From contig JAETSR010000011.1 in the NCBI GenBank assembly GCA_021769555.1, positions 16,538 to 80,537 on the forward strand: a stretch of 64,000 bases of DNA, read 5' to 3'. The DNA comes from Clostridiaceae bacterium. Lineage in GTDB: Bacteria; Bacillota; Clostridia; Oscillospirales; Acutalibacteraceae. Shown here in pieces: positions 15,798 through 25,853 of the stretch (its first letter is position 1; every line of letters starts with the position of its first letter). The notes under the pieces are model-generated. The model was not told where the DNA came from. It did no database searches and saw only the letters and a list, made by a program, of their open reading frames with translations. The position numbers and the translations under genes are program-made.

Positions 15798-17182
15798 ATT
15801 TGAATGACCAGGCAAAGGCGAAAAAGGAACAGGACCTAGGTTCCGACAGTATCGGAAAGCTGATGTTCACCCTGGCGGTCCCTGCGATAACAGCCCAGCT
15901 GGTAAATATGCTCTATAATATCGTGGACCGCATATATATCGGGCATATCCCGGAAATTGGCTCTGCGGCGCTGACAGGCGTGGGCATATGCTTCCCGATA
16001 ATCATGCTGATAATGGCGTTCAGCTCTCTTGTAGCTATGGGAGGCGCGCCGCAGGCGGCAATAGCCATGGGACAGCAGAATAACGAGAAGGCCGAGAAAA
16101 TACTTGGCAACTGCTTTACCAGCCTCCTTGCGGTGGCGGCGGCCCTTACGGCAGTGTTCCTAATATTCGGAGAGCCGATATTGCGGGCTTTTGGGGCCAG
16201 CGACAACACTATAGGCTACGCAAACGATTATCTGCAGATATACGTTATAGGCACGGTTTTTGTCCAAATTGCCCTTGGCATGAATATGTTCATCACCACC
16301 CAGGGCTTTGCCAAAACCAGTATGCTCACTGTGGTGATAGGCGCGGCGCTGAACATAGCCCTTGACCCAGTGTTTATCTTTGTATTTGATATGGGCGTGC
16401 GCGGCGCGGCCCTGGCGACAATTATCTCCCAGGGAGTTTCGGCGGCCTGGGTGCTGAAATTTCTTACCGGCAGGAAAACTACGCTGCATATAAAAAAGCA
16501 TGGAATGAGGATTAGGCCTGAGATAATGCTCCCGGTGCTGGCGCTGGGCGTGTCGCCCTTTATTATGCAGAGCACGGAGAGCCTGCTCAGCGTAGTGCTG
16601 AACACATCCCTGCTCAGGTACGGCGGGGATATCGCCGTGGGGGCCTATACTGTGATAGGCAGCGTCATGCAGATAGTCAATCTTCCAATGCAGGGGCTGT
16701 TCCAGGGGGCCCAGCCTATTACCAGCTATAATTATGGGGCCCAAAGGTTTGACCGGGTGAAGAAATCTGTCCGCCTGCTGACTGCCACCGCCGTTGCATA
16801 CAGCGCGGTGTTCTGGCTGGCGCTGATGCTTGTGCCGCAGGTGTTTGTGGGCATGTTCACCGGCGACCCCGAACTGACTGAGACGACAGTTTGGGCTATG
16901 CGCATATTCCTCGGGGGAGTGTTCGCCTTTGGATTCCAGGGGAGCTTCCAAAACTCCTTCCTGGCTCTTGGGCAGGCGAAGGTCTCTCTGCTGCTGGCCC
17001 TGCTCAGGAAGATAGTCCTGCTGATACCGCTGATATTTATAATGCCTGTGTTCTTCGAGAATAAGCTGTTCGGCGTATTCGTCGCAGAGCCCATAGCCGA
17101 CATTACAGCCGCCGCCGTTACGACTATATCCTTCCTCACATGGGCGCGGAAGAACCTTAACAGGCCTTCAGAAAACCTATAA
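15794..17182 (+). CDS. MATE-family multidrug efflux transporter
   Basis: 462 residues with about 12 membrane helices in two MatE halves. The N-terminal half contains KLMFTLAVPAITAQLVNMLYNIVDRIYIG, typical of the DinF/MepA branch; conserved SLVAMGGAPQ and YNYGAQ motifs are present. MATE proteins are Na+ or H+ coupled antiporters exporting cationic drugs or metabolites. The GTG at 15794 overlaps the preceding TGA; a TTG at 15800 is better spaced from AAGGAGGA (15783-15790) and may be the true start. It is co-transcribed with the CNNM/CBS protein. A hairpin with a modest T tract lies 57 bp downstream. Confidence 0.93.
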   Translation: MNLNDQAKAKKEQDLGSDSIGKLMFTLAVPAITAQLVNMLYNIVDRIYIGHIPEIGSAALTGVGICFPIIMLIMAFSSLVAMGGAPQAAIAMGQQNNEKAEKILGNCFTSLLAVAAALTAVFLIFGEPILRAFGASDNTIGYANDYLQIYVIGTVFVQIALGMNMFITTQGFAKTSMLTVVIGAALNIALDPVFIFVFDMGVRGAALATIISQGVSAAWVLKFLTGRKTTLHIKKHGMRIRPEIMLPVLALGVSPFIMQSTESLLSVVLNTSLLRYGGDIAVGAYTVIGSVMQIVNLPMQGLFQGAQPITSYNYGAQRFDRVKKSVRLLTATAVAYSAVFWLALMLVPQVFVGMFTGDPELTETTVWAMRIFLGGVFAFGFQGSFQNSFLALGQAKVSLLLALLRKIVLLIPLIFIMPVFFENKLFGVFVAEPIADITAAAVTTISFLTWARKNLNRPSENL

Positions 17183-17238
17183 CATGATATCAAAACGATA
17201 TTATATTGAAATCTTTCAAATGTCTTACAATTATCTAG

Positions 17239-17261
17239 GGGCTCTTGTAAAGAGCCCTTTT
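17239..17261 (+). terminator. Terminator of the CNNM-MATE operon
   Basis: Perfect 8-bp stem GGGCTCTT (17239-17246) with AAGAGCCC (17250-17257), a 3-nt loop and TTTT. The next promoter's -35 (TTGTAA, 17245-17250) overlaps the hairpin. Confidence 0.8.
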
Positions 17262-17274
17262 CCTGTGATAAAAT
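17245..17274 (+). promoter_or_regulatory. Promoter of the ABC exporter operon
   Basis: Extended -10 TGA-TAAAAT (17269-17274) with TTGTAA (17245-17250) 18 bp upstream. The -35 lies inside the preceding terminator hairpin. Confidence 0.6.
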
Positions 17275-17314
17275 ATGACCTGCAAGCCTTTGAATAAGAG
17301 AAAGGGGATAATTT

Positions 17315-18010
17315 ATGCTGTCAATTAGCGGAGTAACGAAAAAGTACGGCAAAACCGTTGCCAACGACAATATCAGCTTTGCTGTCGGAGACGGACAGAT
17401 AGGAATACTTATGGGGCCAAACGGCGCCGGAAAGTCAACTATAATCAAGTGTATCACCGGGCTTTTGAGATTTACCGGGCGCATTGAGATAAACGGCGCG
17501 CTGAATAATACTGTGGAGGCCAAGCGTCAGTTGGGCTATATTCCGGAAATGCCCGCCGTATACGACCTGCTCACCGTGTCCGAGCACCTGGAGTTCATAC
17601 GCCGGGCATATAAGGTGCAGGACGGCGCATACTCCCAGCAGCTTCTGGAGCGCCTTGAGCTCTGGGACAAAAAGGATAAGCTGGGCAAGGAGCTCTCAAA
17701 GGGTATGCAGCAGAAGCTCTCAATATGCTGCGCCCTCTGCCACAGGCCCAGAGTCGCTGTGTTTGACGAGCCGCTGGTTGGCCTGGACCCCCACGCCATA
17801 AAGGAGCTTAAGAATATTTTCAGGGAACTTAAAAACGACGGCGTGTCCGTGCTCATAAGCACCCATATGATAGACAGCGTTGAGGATTACTGGGATGTTG
17901 CAAATATCATGATGAACGGCCGCTTCGCCGCCACAATGCTCAACGACGGCAGCGAGGGAGAGAGCCTTGAGGACCTGTTCTTCCGGATAACAGAGGGGGG
18001 TGCACAATGA
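17315..18010 (+). CDS. ABC transporter ATP-binding protein
   Basis: 231 residues, one complete nucleotide-binding domain. Walker A is MGPNGAGKST (about residue 36), the Q-loop region is LGYIPEMPAVYD, the signature is the variant ELSKGMQQKLS, Walker B is VAVFDEPLVGLDP, and the switch His is in LISTHM. Similarity is to ATPases of antibiotic/lipid exporters. GAAAGGGG precedes the ATG. The 4-bp ATGA overlap with the next gene indicates a two-gene exporter operon. The substrate is unknown. Confidence 0.93.
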   Translation: MLSISGVTKKYGKTVANDNISFAVGDGQIGILMGPNGAGKSTIIKCITGLLRFTGRIEINGALNNTVEAKRQLGYIPEMPAVYDLLTVSEHLEFIRRAYKVQDGAYSQQLLERLELWDKKDKLGKELSKGMQQKLSICCALCHRPRVAVFDEPLVGLDPHAIKELKNIFRELKNDGVSVLISTHMIDSVEDYWDVANIMMNGRFAATMLNDGSEGESLEDLFFRITEGGAQ

Positions 18011-19644
18011 AAAGCCCTCTGGTATACCTCACCGCAGTAAAGCTGAAAAACCAGCTTAAAGAGGCTGTAAAGCACCCGGCAAAGCTTTTTTATGTCATAT
18101 TCCTGGCGGCAATGCTGGCAGTTACCGTCATAGGCGGGCGCGACGCGGAGATGGACCCAAGGCCGCTGTATGAGCTGACCGCAATAATGGTCCTGTTCTA
18201 CAGCCTCATGTTTCTCATGACCTTTATCAACGGCCTGAACGGAGGGGCTGGGAATTACCCGATGTTCACCCTTTCAGACGTTAGTATGCTGTTCCCGTCG
18301 CCGCTGAAGCCCAATAAGGTCCTGTTTTACGGCCTCACGCGGCAGCTGGGACTGTCCCTGCTGCTGGGCTTTTTCCTGCTTTTCCAGTATACCTGGCTGC
18401 ACGCGGCTTACGGCATTGAATATATACACCTTGTGCTGATAGTCGTTGGGTATGCCATGTGCCTGTTCCTGGGCCAGGTCTGTGCGATGGCGGCGTATAC
18501 CCGCACCAGCGGCAATGATGACGCCAGGCGGGTCCTCAGATATATTGTGTATGCGGTAACTCTTGGTTTTGTGGCATGGCTGGTATTGAGCTGTCTCCCT
18601 CAGATTACAGTTGGAGCAAACCCTGACGATATGTTCTCCTTCGCGCTGTTCGGCTCGGTGGAGGCGGGCGCGAAGTTCCTGTCCACTATTGGCATATTCT
18701 TCCCGGTATCAGGCTGGGCGGCGGGTTTCATCGGCGGCATATTCACCGGGGATTACGCTGTGGCAGGAATTTGTGTGCTGCTTATGCTTGCGGCCTTTGC
18801 TATATCCCTGCTGCTGGTGGTAAAAAACAAAAACAACTACTATGAAGACGTGCTTCAGACCGCCGAGGTGGCCCAGTCGGCCATCACAGCGAAAAAGGAG
18901 GGCCGGCCTGCCGAAGTTACTCCCAAAAAGGTGCGGGTCGGGAAGACCGGACTGGAAAGGGGGAGCGGCGCCAGCGCCATGTTCCACAAGCACCTATTGG
19001 AGAACCGGCGCTCAGGAGTGTTCCTGTTCTCAAAGATGACGGTGGTATTCATGCTTATTACCATTGGATGTGCGGTGCTGTACAGCTTCATATTCTCCGA
19101 AGAGGAAGATAATACCGCCGCATTCGTGGCAGTGTTTGCCATGAGCACCTATATGCAGATGTTTTCAGAGAGCATGGGCCGGTTCAGCTGGGAGATATCA
19201 AAGCCATATATCTACCTCATGCCGGAGCCGCCCTTCAAGAAGTTGCTCTGGGCCACAGCCGAGACGCTGATGGCCGACTGTGTGGAAGCTGTATGCCTGT
19301 TTGTGCCCATTGGGGTAATACTGAATATAGGCCCGCTGGACACTGTTTTATGTATACTCACGCGGATAACCTTCTCGCTTCTGTTCACCTCTGGCAATAT
19401 ACTGGTTGAGAGGGTCTTCGGCACGGTGCGCTCCAAGGGATTGATACTGTTCTTCTACATTATCGCCCTGATGATAATGGCGGTGCCCGGAATTATTCTG
19501 GGTGTCTTTGCTATGGGCCTTGAGTTCCTGCCCGGAGCCGCAGGAATGCTGCTTGGCATGATTGCCGCCAATGTGCCCATCGCGCTGCTGGTGATGTTCC
19601 TATGCCGCAACGTGCTGCAATATGCGGAGCTGAACGGAAATTAA
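18007..19644 (+). CDS. Putative ABC exporter membrane subunit
   Basis: 545 residues with about 11-12 predicted membrane helices in two sets separated by a ~90-residue cytoplasmic loop (about 285-345, rich in Lys and Ala). It resembles the 'putative ABC exporter' permeases of Firmicutes (YthQ/EcsB-like size) rather than ABC-2 type short permeases. The start overlaps the ATPase gene by 4 bp, so the two subunits should be produced together. Nothing in the sequence reveals the substrate; no immunity or peptide-maturation genes are adjacent. Confidence 0.85.
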   Translation: MKSPLVYLTAVKLKNQLKEAVKHPAKLFYVIFLAAMLAVTVIGGRDAEMDPRPLYELTAIMVLFYSLMFLMTFINGLNGGAGNYPMFTLSDVSMLFPSPLKPNKVLFYGLTRQLGLSLLLGFFLLFQYTWLHAAYGIEYIHLVLIVVGYAMCLFLGQVCAMAAYTRTSGNDDARRVLRYIVYAVTLGFVAWLVLSCLPQITVGANPDDMFSFALFGSVEAGAKFLSTIGIFFPVSGWAAGFIGGIFTGDYAVAGICVLLMLAAFAISLLLVVKNKNNYYEDVLQTAEVAQSAITAKKEGRPAEVTPKKVRVGKTGLERGSGASAMFHKHLLENRRSGVFLFSKMTVVFMLITIGCAVLYSFIFSEEEDNTAAFVAVFAMSTYMQMFSESMGRFSWEISKPYIYLMPEPPFKKLLWATAETLMADCVEAVCLFVPIGVILNIGPLDTVLCILTRITFSLLFTSGNILVERVFGTVRSKGLILFFYIIALMIMAVPGIILGVFAMGLEFLPGAAGMLLGMIAANVPIALLVMFLCRNVLQYAELNGN

Positions 19645-19670
19645 CTGTTTTGTTATAAAGGAGGGGTTTT

Positions 19671-20930
19671 GTGTTTGAAAATGAGGAGGCCATGGAGCGT
19701 GCTCTGCTGATATCCCTGGATACCGGGGAATATGACGCGGAGGCTTCACTTGCGGAGCTGGGGGAGCTCACCGGAAGCGCGGGGGCCGACCCTGCCTTTA
19801 CCATGACGCAGAAGCGTCCTTCTCCCGACTCCGCCACATGTATAGGCTCCGGAATGGCTAAGGAGGCCGCGGAGCTTATAGAACGGGAGGGGCTGGACCT
19901 GTGCATATTTGACAGGGAGCTCAGTCCCACTCAGATACGCAACCTTGAGGAGCTTTTCGGCGTGCGGGTTATAGACCGCACTATGCTGATACTGGACATC
20001 TTTGCACAGCGGGCCAGAAGCCGCGAGGGCAAGCTGCAGGTGGAGCTCGCCCAGCTTCGCTATATGCTCCCAAGGCTCACCGGCCGTGGCACGGCCCTCT
20101 CGAGGCTGGGCGGCGGAATTGGTACAAGAGGCCCCGGCGAGACCAAGCTTGAGACGGACCGGCGGCATATCCGCCGTAGGATAGGCAGCCTCAAGGAGCA
20201 GCTTGCCGAGGCGGAGGCCGCCCGGACTGTCACCGGGAAGCTGAGAAAGAAAAACTCGGCAGTTTCTGTGGCATTGGTAGGCTATACAAACGCAGGAAAA
20301 AGCACTCTGATGAACCGGCTTACCCAGGCAGGGGTGCTGGCGGAAGATAAACTGTTTGCAACGCTTGACCCGACTGCCAGGGCGCTGAAGCTGCCCTGCG
20401 GCAAGACAGTAATGCTTATTGACACCGTCGGCCTCATAAGAAGACTGCCCCACCATCTGGTGGAGGCTTTCAAATCCACTCTTGAGCAGGCGGCCACCGC
20501 CGACATACTTCTAAATATTTGCGACGCGTCAAGCCCCGAGGCCCGGGAGCACCTTCAGGTCACCGAAGACCTGCTCAGAAGCCTTGGCTCCGGGGAGCGT
20601 CCGGTCATCCCGGTGCTCAACAAGTGGGACGCCGTGCAGGACGAAGAGACCGCACCACGCCTGCCCGGTGCGGTGCGCATAAGCGCCCTGAACGGCGACG
20701 GCATAGACAAGCTGCTGCAGGCAGTGGAGGACAGTCTGCCCGAGAAGACCTTCGATGTAGAGCTGCTTTTACCGTTCGCAAAGAGCGGCCTCGCCGCAAG
20801 GCTCAGAGACGAGGGCGCTGTGCTCAGCGAGGAGTATGTGGAGGAAGGCCTGAGGCTTACCGCCAGAGTTGACGAGCGGCTGTACGGTCCTGTAAAGGAG
20901 TTTGACTTGACCCATAGGAAGGAGGAGTGA
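19671..20930 (+). CDS. hflX: GTPase HflX
   Basis: 419 residues. HflX is a ribosome-associated GTPase that splits stalled or stressed 70S ribosomes. The N-terminal HflX domain (about 30-190) contains the family signature ARSREGKLQVELAQL and GGGIGTRGPGETKLETDRR. The G domain (about 197-360) has the P-loop VGYTNAGKST, switch II DTVGLIRRLP, and NKWD as G4. AAGGAGGGG lies 6 nt before the GTG start. The gene ends with a TGA in the ribosome binding region of the following hypothetical gene, so the two are probably co-transcribed. Confidence 0.95.
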   Translation: MFENEEAMERALLISLDTGEYDAEASLAELGELTGSAGADPAFTMTQKRPSPDSATCIGSGMAKEAAELIEREGLDLCIFDRELSPTQIRNLEELFGVRVIDRTMLILDIFAQRARSREGKLQVELAQLRYMLPRLTGRGTALSRLGGGIGTRGPGETKLETDRRHIRRRIGSLKEQLAEAEAARTVTGKLRKKNSAVSVALVGYTNAGKSTLMNRLTQAGVLAEDKLFATLDPTARALKLPCGKTVMLIDTVGLIRRLPHHLVEAFKSTLEQAATADILLNICDASSPEAREHLQVTEDLLRSLGSGERPVIPVLNKWDAVQDEETAPRLPGAVRISALNGDGIDKLLQAVEDSLPEKTFDVELLLPFAKSGLAARLRDEGAVLSEEYVEEGLRLTARVDERLYGPVKEFDLTHRKEE

Positions 20931-20932
20931 GG

Positions 20933-21505
20933 ATGTTCTTTCACGCGAGCTCTACACACTGCATTGAGGTTTTGGAGCCGAGAGTGTCGAACCATGGCAG
21001 GCCGCTTGTATATCTCTCAAAAAAGCGGGAGAACGTGCTGCCATATCTCTCCAACGCGGTGGAAAAGTACTGTAAAGAAACCGGCTTTACACATGAGGGC
21101 CCATGGCAGAAGTGGGGGAGCTACGGCTTCTTTGAAGGCAAATTACAGCTGGACGAATACTGGCCGAACGCCCTGGAGGAGACCTATAAGGGCGTCTCCG
21201 GCTACATCTACGCCGCCGAGACCGTGCCGGGGCTAGAGGAGATGAAGGATATCCCCGACGCTGTTATAACCTCCCAGCCGGTTCCGGTTATGGGCTGTGA
21301 GTACGTGCCGGACGCCTACGAGGCCATACTTATCGCCGCGGAGCTGGGGCAGATACTTATACGCCGCTATGAAGAGCTGCCGGACAGCATGCTCGCCTGG
21401 ATAGACAAGAACATCAAGGAGGAGTACCGTGGGGCCAAGGATGTCCCCACATATAGGCATTTCCTAAAGGGCAAGTTTCCTGAAATTACCGCAGGACTTG
21501 AATAA
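20933..21505 (+). CDS. Hypothetical protein, possible ADP-ribosyltransferase-like fold
   Basis: 190 residues, soluble, no signal peptide. I do not recognise a named family with certainty. The opening MFFHASSTH...VLEP, followed by LVYLSKKRENVLPYLSNAVEKY, resembles the first strands and helix of small PARP/KptA-like ADP-ribosyltransferases (His in the first strand, Tyr in the second), and GYIYAAE could supply a later core strand. The catalytic Glu cannot be assigned by eye. The ATG at 20933 is preferred to GTG at 20927 because GGAGG (20921-20925) is 7 nt upstream. Downstream of hflX and likely co-transcribed; followed by a terminator. Confidence 0.7.
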   Translation: MFFHASSTHCIEVLEPRVSNHGRPLVYLSKKRENVLPYLSNAVEKYCKETGFTHEGPWQKWGSYGFFEGKLQLDEYWPNALEETYKGVSGYIYAAETVPGLEEMKDIPDAVITSQPVPVMGCEYVPDAYEAILIAAELGQILIRRYEELPDSMLAWIDKNIKEEYRGAKDVPTYRHFLKGKFPEITAGLE

Positions 21506-21516
21506 ATGTATAGCAA

Positions 21517-21558
21517 AAGGCCCAAAATGAATAATTATTCATTTTGGGCCTTGATTTT
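21517..21558 (+). terminator. Terminator hairpin that also contains a perfect ArgR box
   Basis: An 18-bp perfect palindrome (21517-21534 with 21535-21552, arm AAGGCCCAAAATGAATAA) is followed by GATTTTT. It ends the hflX unit. Its centre, AATGAATAATTATTCATT (21526-21543), matches the arginine-repressor operator pattern. Confidence 0.85.
21526..21543. promoter_or_regulatory. ArgR operator (ARG box)
   Basis: AATGAATAATTATTCATT fits the ARG-box consensus WNTGAATWWWWATTCANW at every position. It ends 7 bp upstream of the argG -35 element and precedes a complete arginine biosynthesis operon, so binding of ArgR with arginine would repress it. Confidence 0.85.
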
Positions 21559-21578
21559 TGCAGATTTAGGTGTATAAT
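21551..21578 (+). promoter_or_regulatory. Promoter of the arginine operon
   Basis: TTGATT (21551-21556), 16 bp, TATAAT (21573-21578), 39 bp before the argG start codon. The -35 overlaps the base of the terminator/ARG-box palindrome. Confidence 0.75.
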
Positions 21579-21617
21579 GATGTATGAAACGAAATCAATA
21601 TGAAAGGAATGTCAATA

Positions 21618-22844
<1,227 letters not shown>

Positions 22845-22856
22845 GGAAGATTATAA

Positions 22857-23405
22857 ATGGAACTGATAGACATATATGACAAGAGCGGAACTACCACGGG
22901 GGCTGTGCGCGACAGAAAAGCTCCCCTGGGTCCGGACGAGTACCGCATGGCTGTGGGCATTTGGATAATGGACAGCAAAGGCCATATCTTTATCACTAAG
23001 CGAAGCATGGAGAAGAGTTATGCTCCCGGCAAATGGGAAAATCCTGCCGGGCATGTACAGGCGGGGGAGACCCCGGTCCATGCCGTTATCCGCGAGCTCT
23101 TTGAGGAGACTGGCATAACTGTCAAGGAGGGGCAGATAACCCTGCTGGGCTGTTCCTGTACCTGGCCCTATATCGGCCGTGATTTTGGGGTGCGCATGGA
23201 TGTGGATTTGAATAATGTGCGTTTCCAGAAGGGCGAGACCTGTGACGCAAAATGGGTGACCTTTGAGGAGTTCGCTGAAATGGCAGAGGCCGGGGAGTTC
23301 GCGAAATCTCTTACGGACCATATGCGGGACTATAAAGAGGCATTCCTGAATTTTACCGGACACCCGGGCAGTGCAGCCCTTGATTCAGTGGAGGAAGACA
23401 GATGA
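22857..23405 (+). CDS. Nudix hydrolase
   Basis: 182 residues. The Nudix box GHVQAGE-x7-RELFEETGI is intact (G-x5-E-x7-REUxEExGU) around residues 64-86, so it should hydrolyse a nucleoside-diphosphate-linked substrate with Mg2+. The N-terminal ELIDIYDKSGTTTG and the line ITKRSMEKSYAPGKWENPAG resemble the YfcD/IPP-isomerase-like Nudix group. It lies between argG and argH, with its stop overlapping the argH start by 4 bp (ATGA). No direct arginine role is known to me. It may be a hitchhiking or housecleaning gene. Confidence 0.9.
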   Translation: MELIDIYDKSGTTTGAVRDRKAPLGPDEYRMAVGIWIMDSKGHIFITKRSMEKSYAPGKWENPAGHVQAGETPVHAVIRELFEETGITVKEGQITLLGCSCTWPYIGRDFGVRMDVDLNNVRFQKGETCDAKWVTFEEFAEMAEAGEFAKSLTDHMRDYKEAFLNFTGHPGSAALDSVEEDR

Positions 23406-24784
23406 AGCTATGGAAAGGGCGCTTCAGGAAAGAGGCAGACCCCAGGACTAATGATTTTAACTCCAGTATCGCCTTCGACAGCAGGATGTATAGGCACGAC
23501 ATTGAGGGCAGCATAGCCCATGCCGCAATGCTTGGCCGCCAGGGGATTATAGACAATGGAGAGAGCGAGAAGATATGCGCGGAGCTTAAAAGGATACGAG
23601 AGGACATAGACAGCGGTACCCTTGCCATTGACCCGGACGCGGAGGACATCCATACCTTTGTTGAGCAGGAGCTTACAGCCAGGCTTGGCGACACAGGCAA
23701 GCGCCTTCATACCGGGCGTAGCCGCAACGACCAGGTAGCGCTGGACATCCGCCTTACCCTGAGAGAGGACTGCTTATCTCTTATAAAGCAGCTTCGGGGG
23801 CTGCTCCGGGTGCTCTGTGAAAAGGCGGGACAATACAGCGCGGCAGTTATGCCCGGATATACCCACATGCAGCGTGCGCAGCCGGTCACCTTTGGGCACC
23901 ACCTGCTGGCGTACGCCGAAATGCTGCTTCGGGATGTAAGCCGCTTTCAGGACGCGTTAAAGCGTATGGACCAGTGCCCCCTTGGGAGCGGCGCGCTGGC
24001 AGGGACCACATATCCACTGGACCGTGAGCTTACCGCGGAGCTCCTGAACTTCTCAGCCCCAACACAGAACAGCCTGGACGGCGTATCAGACCGGGACTTC
24101 TGCGCGGAAACTGCTTTCGCGGCCTCACTGTGCATGGTGCACCTTTCAAGGCTCTGTGAGGAGCTTGTGCTCTGGTGCTCGTGGGAGTTTAAATTTATCG
24201 AACTGGACGACGCCTACTGCACCGGCTCGAGCATTATGCCCCAGAAGAAAAACCCGGATTTGGCCGAGCTTATCCGCGGAAAATCCGGACGGGTGATTGG
24301 CGATTTGACGGCGTTATTGACTATGATGAAGGGGCTTCCGCTGGCCTATAACAAGGACATGCAGGAGGACAAGGAGGCCGTGTTCGACGCGGTGGACACA
24401 CTGAAGCTGTGCCTCACGCCTCTCACTCCAATGCTTGAGACGATGACTGTAAACGAGCGGAACATGCGTAAAGCAGCGGCTGGCGGCTTTATAAACGCCA
24501 CGGATTGTGCTGACTGGCTGGTAGCCTCAAAGGGCCTGCCGTTTAGGGACGCATATAAAATAACCGGGGAGCTGGTTGCCCTGTGCATTGAGCGGGACGA
24601 AAACCTGGAGAGCCTGCCGCTTGAGGAGTATAAGCGCATACATCCGGCCTTTGACGAGGGCGTATACGGAGCGATATCCCTGGATAAATGCGTGGGCGAC
24701 CGGAAGGTTCTTGGCGGGCCTGCACCGGAGAATGTCAGGGCACAGGCAGCCAGGGTGCTGGCGCTGCTGGATAAGGAGGAATAG
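23402..24784 (+). CDS. argH: Argininosuccinate lyase
   Basis: 460 residues, full length. It cleaves argininosuccinate to arginine and fumarate. Member of the fumarase/aspartase superfamily with the signature GSSIMPQKKNPD (about 276-287), TGRSRNDQVALD for substrate binding and the catalytic His in YTHMQRAQPVTFGHH. The start MKLWKGRF is canonical. The ATGA overlap with the Nudix gene and the short gap to argC (4 bp) place it in the operon. Confidence 0.98.
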   Translation: MKLWKGRFRKEADPRTNDFNSSIAFDSRMYRHDIEGSIAHAAMLGRQGIIDNGESEKICAELKRIREDIDSGTLAIDPDAEDIHTFVEQELTARLGDTGKRLHTGRSRNDQVALDIRLTLREDCLSLIKQLRGLLRVLCEKAGQYSAAVMPGYTHMQRAQPVTFGHHLLAYAEMLLRDVSRFQDALKRMDQCPLGSGALAGTTYPLDRELTAELLNFSAPTQNSLDGVSDRDFCAETAFAASLCMVHLSRLCEELVLWCSWEFKFIELDDAYCTGSSIMPQKKNPDLAELIRGKSGRVIGDLTALLTMMKGLPLAYNKDMQEDKEAVFDAVDTLKLCLTPLTPMLETMTVNERNMRKAAAGGFINATDCADWLVASKGLPFRDAYKITGELVALCIERDENLESLPLEEYKRIHPAFDEGVYGAISLDKCVGDRKVLGGPAPENVRAQAARVLALLDKEE

Positions 24785-24788
24785 GAGT

Positions 24789-25829
24789 ATGGGTAAGATA
24801 ATGGCCGGAGTGGTGGGGGCCACCGGCTATGCCGGGGCGGAGCTCTGCCGGCTGATAATGGGCCATCCGGAGGCGGAGCTTGCCGCCATAAGCTCCGTGA
24901 GCTTTGAGGGTAAGGCCCTGTCTGAGGTCTATCCTGCATATTTTCATATATGCGATATGATATGCGGGACTCAGGAGCAGGTGGTAGAAAAGAGCGACGT
25001 TATATTCGCCGCGCTGCCCCACGGGCTCTCCCAGGAGCTTGCGGCTGAGTGCATTAGGGCAGGGAAGGTGTTTATAGACCTGGGAGCTGATTTCAGGCTT
25101 GAGAGCGAGGAGGAATATACCCAGTGGTACGGAGGCAGCTTCACCGACAAATCTCTGCATGAGAAGGCGGTGTACGGTCTTCCGGAGCTGTTCCGGGAAC
25201 AGATTAATGGTAAAAAAATAATTGCCAACCCCGGCTGCTACACCACGGCGGTACCCTTGGCACTGGCGCCCGCTTTGGAAGGCGGTTTTATCCTGCCCGA
25301 CGGCATAATAGCCGACTGCAAATCCGGAGTGACCGGAGCGGGGCGAAAGCCGACCCAGGGCAATCACTACCCGGAGCTGAACGAGGGCTTCACGGCCTAT
25401 AAGGTCGCCTGTCACCGGCATACCCCGGAGATGGAGCAGACACTGTCAAAAATAGCCGGGCAAAAGCTGAAGCTGACCTTTGTACCGCACCTGCTGCCTA
25501 TAAACCGCGGAATATTGGCCACATGTTACGCAAGGCTTACGCCTGGCGCAACGCTGGAAAAGATACGCGGGGCCTATGAGAATAGGTATGGCGGCGAGTT
25601 CTTCATACGGCTGCTGCCCGAGGGCCAGACGGCTAATGTGAAAAATGTGCGCTGTACTAATTTCTGTGACATATCAATTTTTGCAGACCTGCGCACAGGG
25701 ACATTTGTTGCAGTCTCTGCCATTGACAACATGGTAAAGGGCGCGGCAGGGCAGGCTTTACAGAATATGAATCTTGCATTCGGCATTGATGAAACCGCCG
25801 GCTTGAAACTCGTGCCGCCGGCGGTTTAA
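24789..25829 (+). CDS. argC: N-acetyl-gamma-glutamyl-phosphate reductase
   Basis: 346 residues. It catalyses NADPH-dependent reduction of N-acetylglutamyl phosphate, the third step of arginine synthesis. The N-terminal Rossmann motif is GVVGATGYAGAELCRL. The catalytic Cys is in IANPGCYTTAVPLAL (about residue 149), with the conserved SGVTGAGRKP downstream. ATG 24789 is 9 nt after GGAGG (24775-24779), which lies in the end of argH. The frame is open upstream, but only through argH. Confidence 0.97.
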   Translation: MGKIMAGVVGATGYAGAELCRLIMGHPEAELAAISSVSFEGKALSEVYPAYFHICDMICGTQEQVVEKSDVIFAALPHGLSQELAAECIRAGKVFIDLGADFRLESEEEYTQWYGGSFTDKSLHEKAVYGLPELFREQINGKKIIANPGCYTTAVPLALAPALEGGFILPDGIIADCKSGVTGAGRKPTQGNHYPELNEGFTAYKVACHRHTPEMEQTLSKIAGQKLKLTFVPHLLPINRGILATCYARLTPGATLEKIRGAYENRYGGEFFIRLLPEGQTANVKNVRCTNFCDISIFADLRTGTFVAVSAIDNMVKGAAGQALQNMNLAFGIDETAGLKLVPPAV

Positions 25830-25853
25830 AAAAGTGTTTAGGAGAATTATGTG

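Noticed and set aside
21582-21600. A second, weaker ARG box (TATGAAACGAAATCAATA) near the argG start
   Set aside because: Only about 7 of 10 key positions match and it is not palindromic, so it was not annotated.
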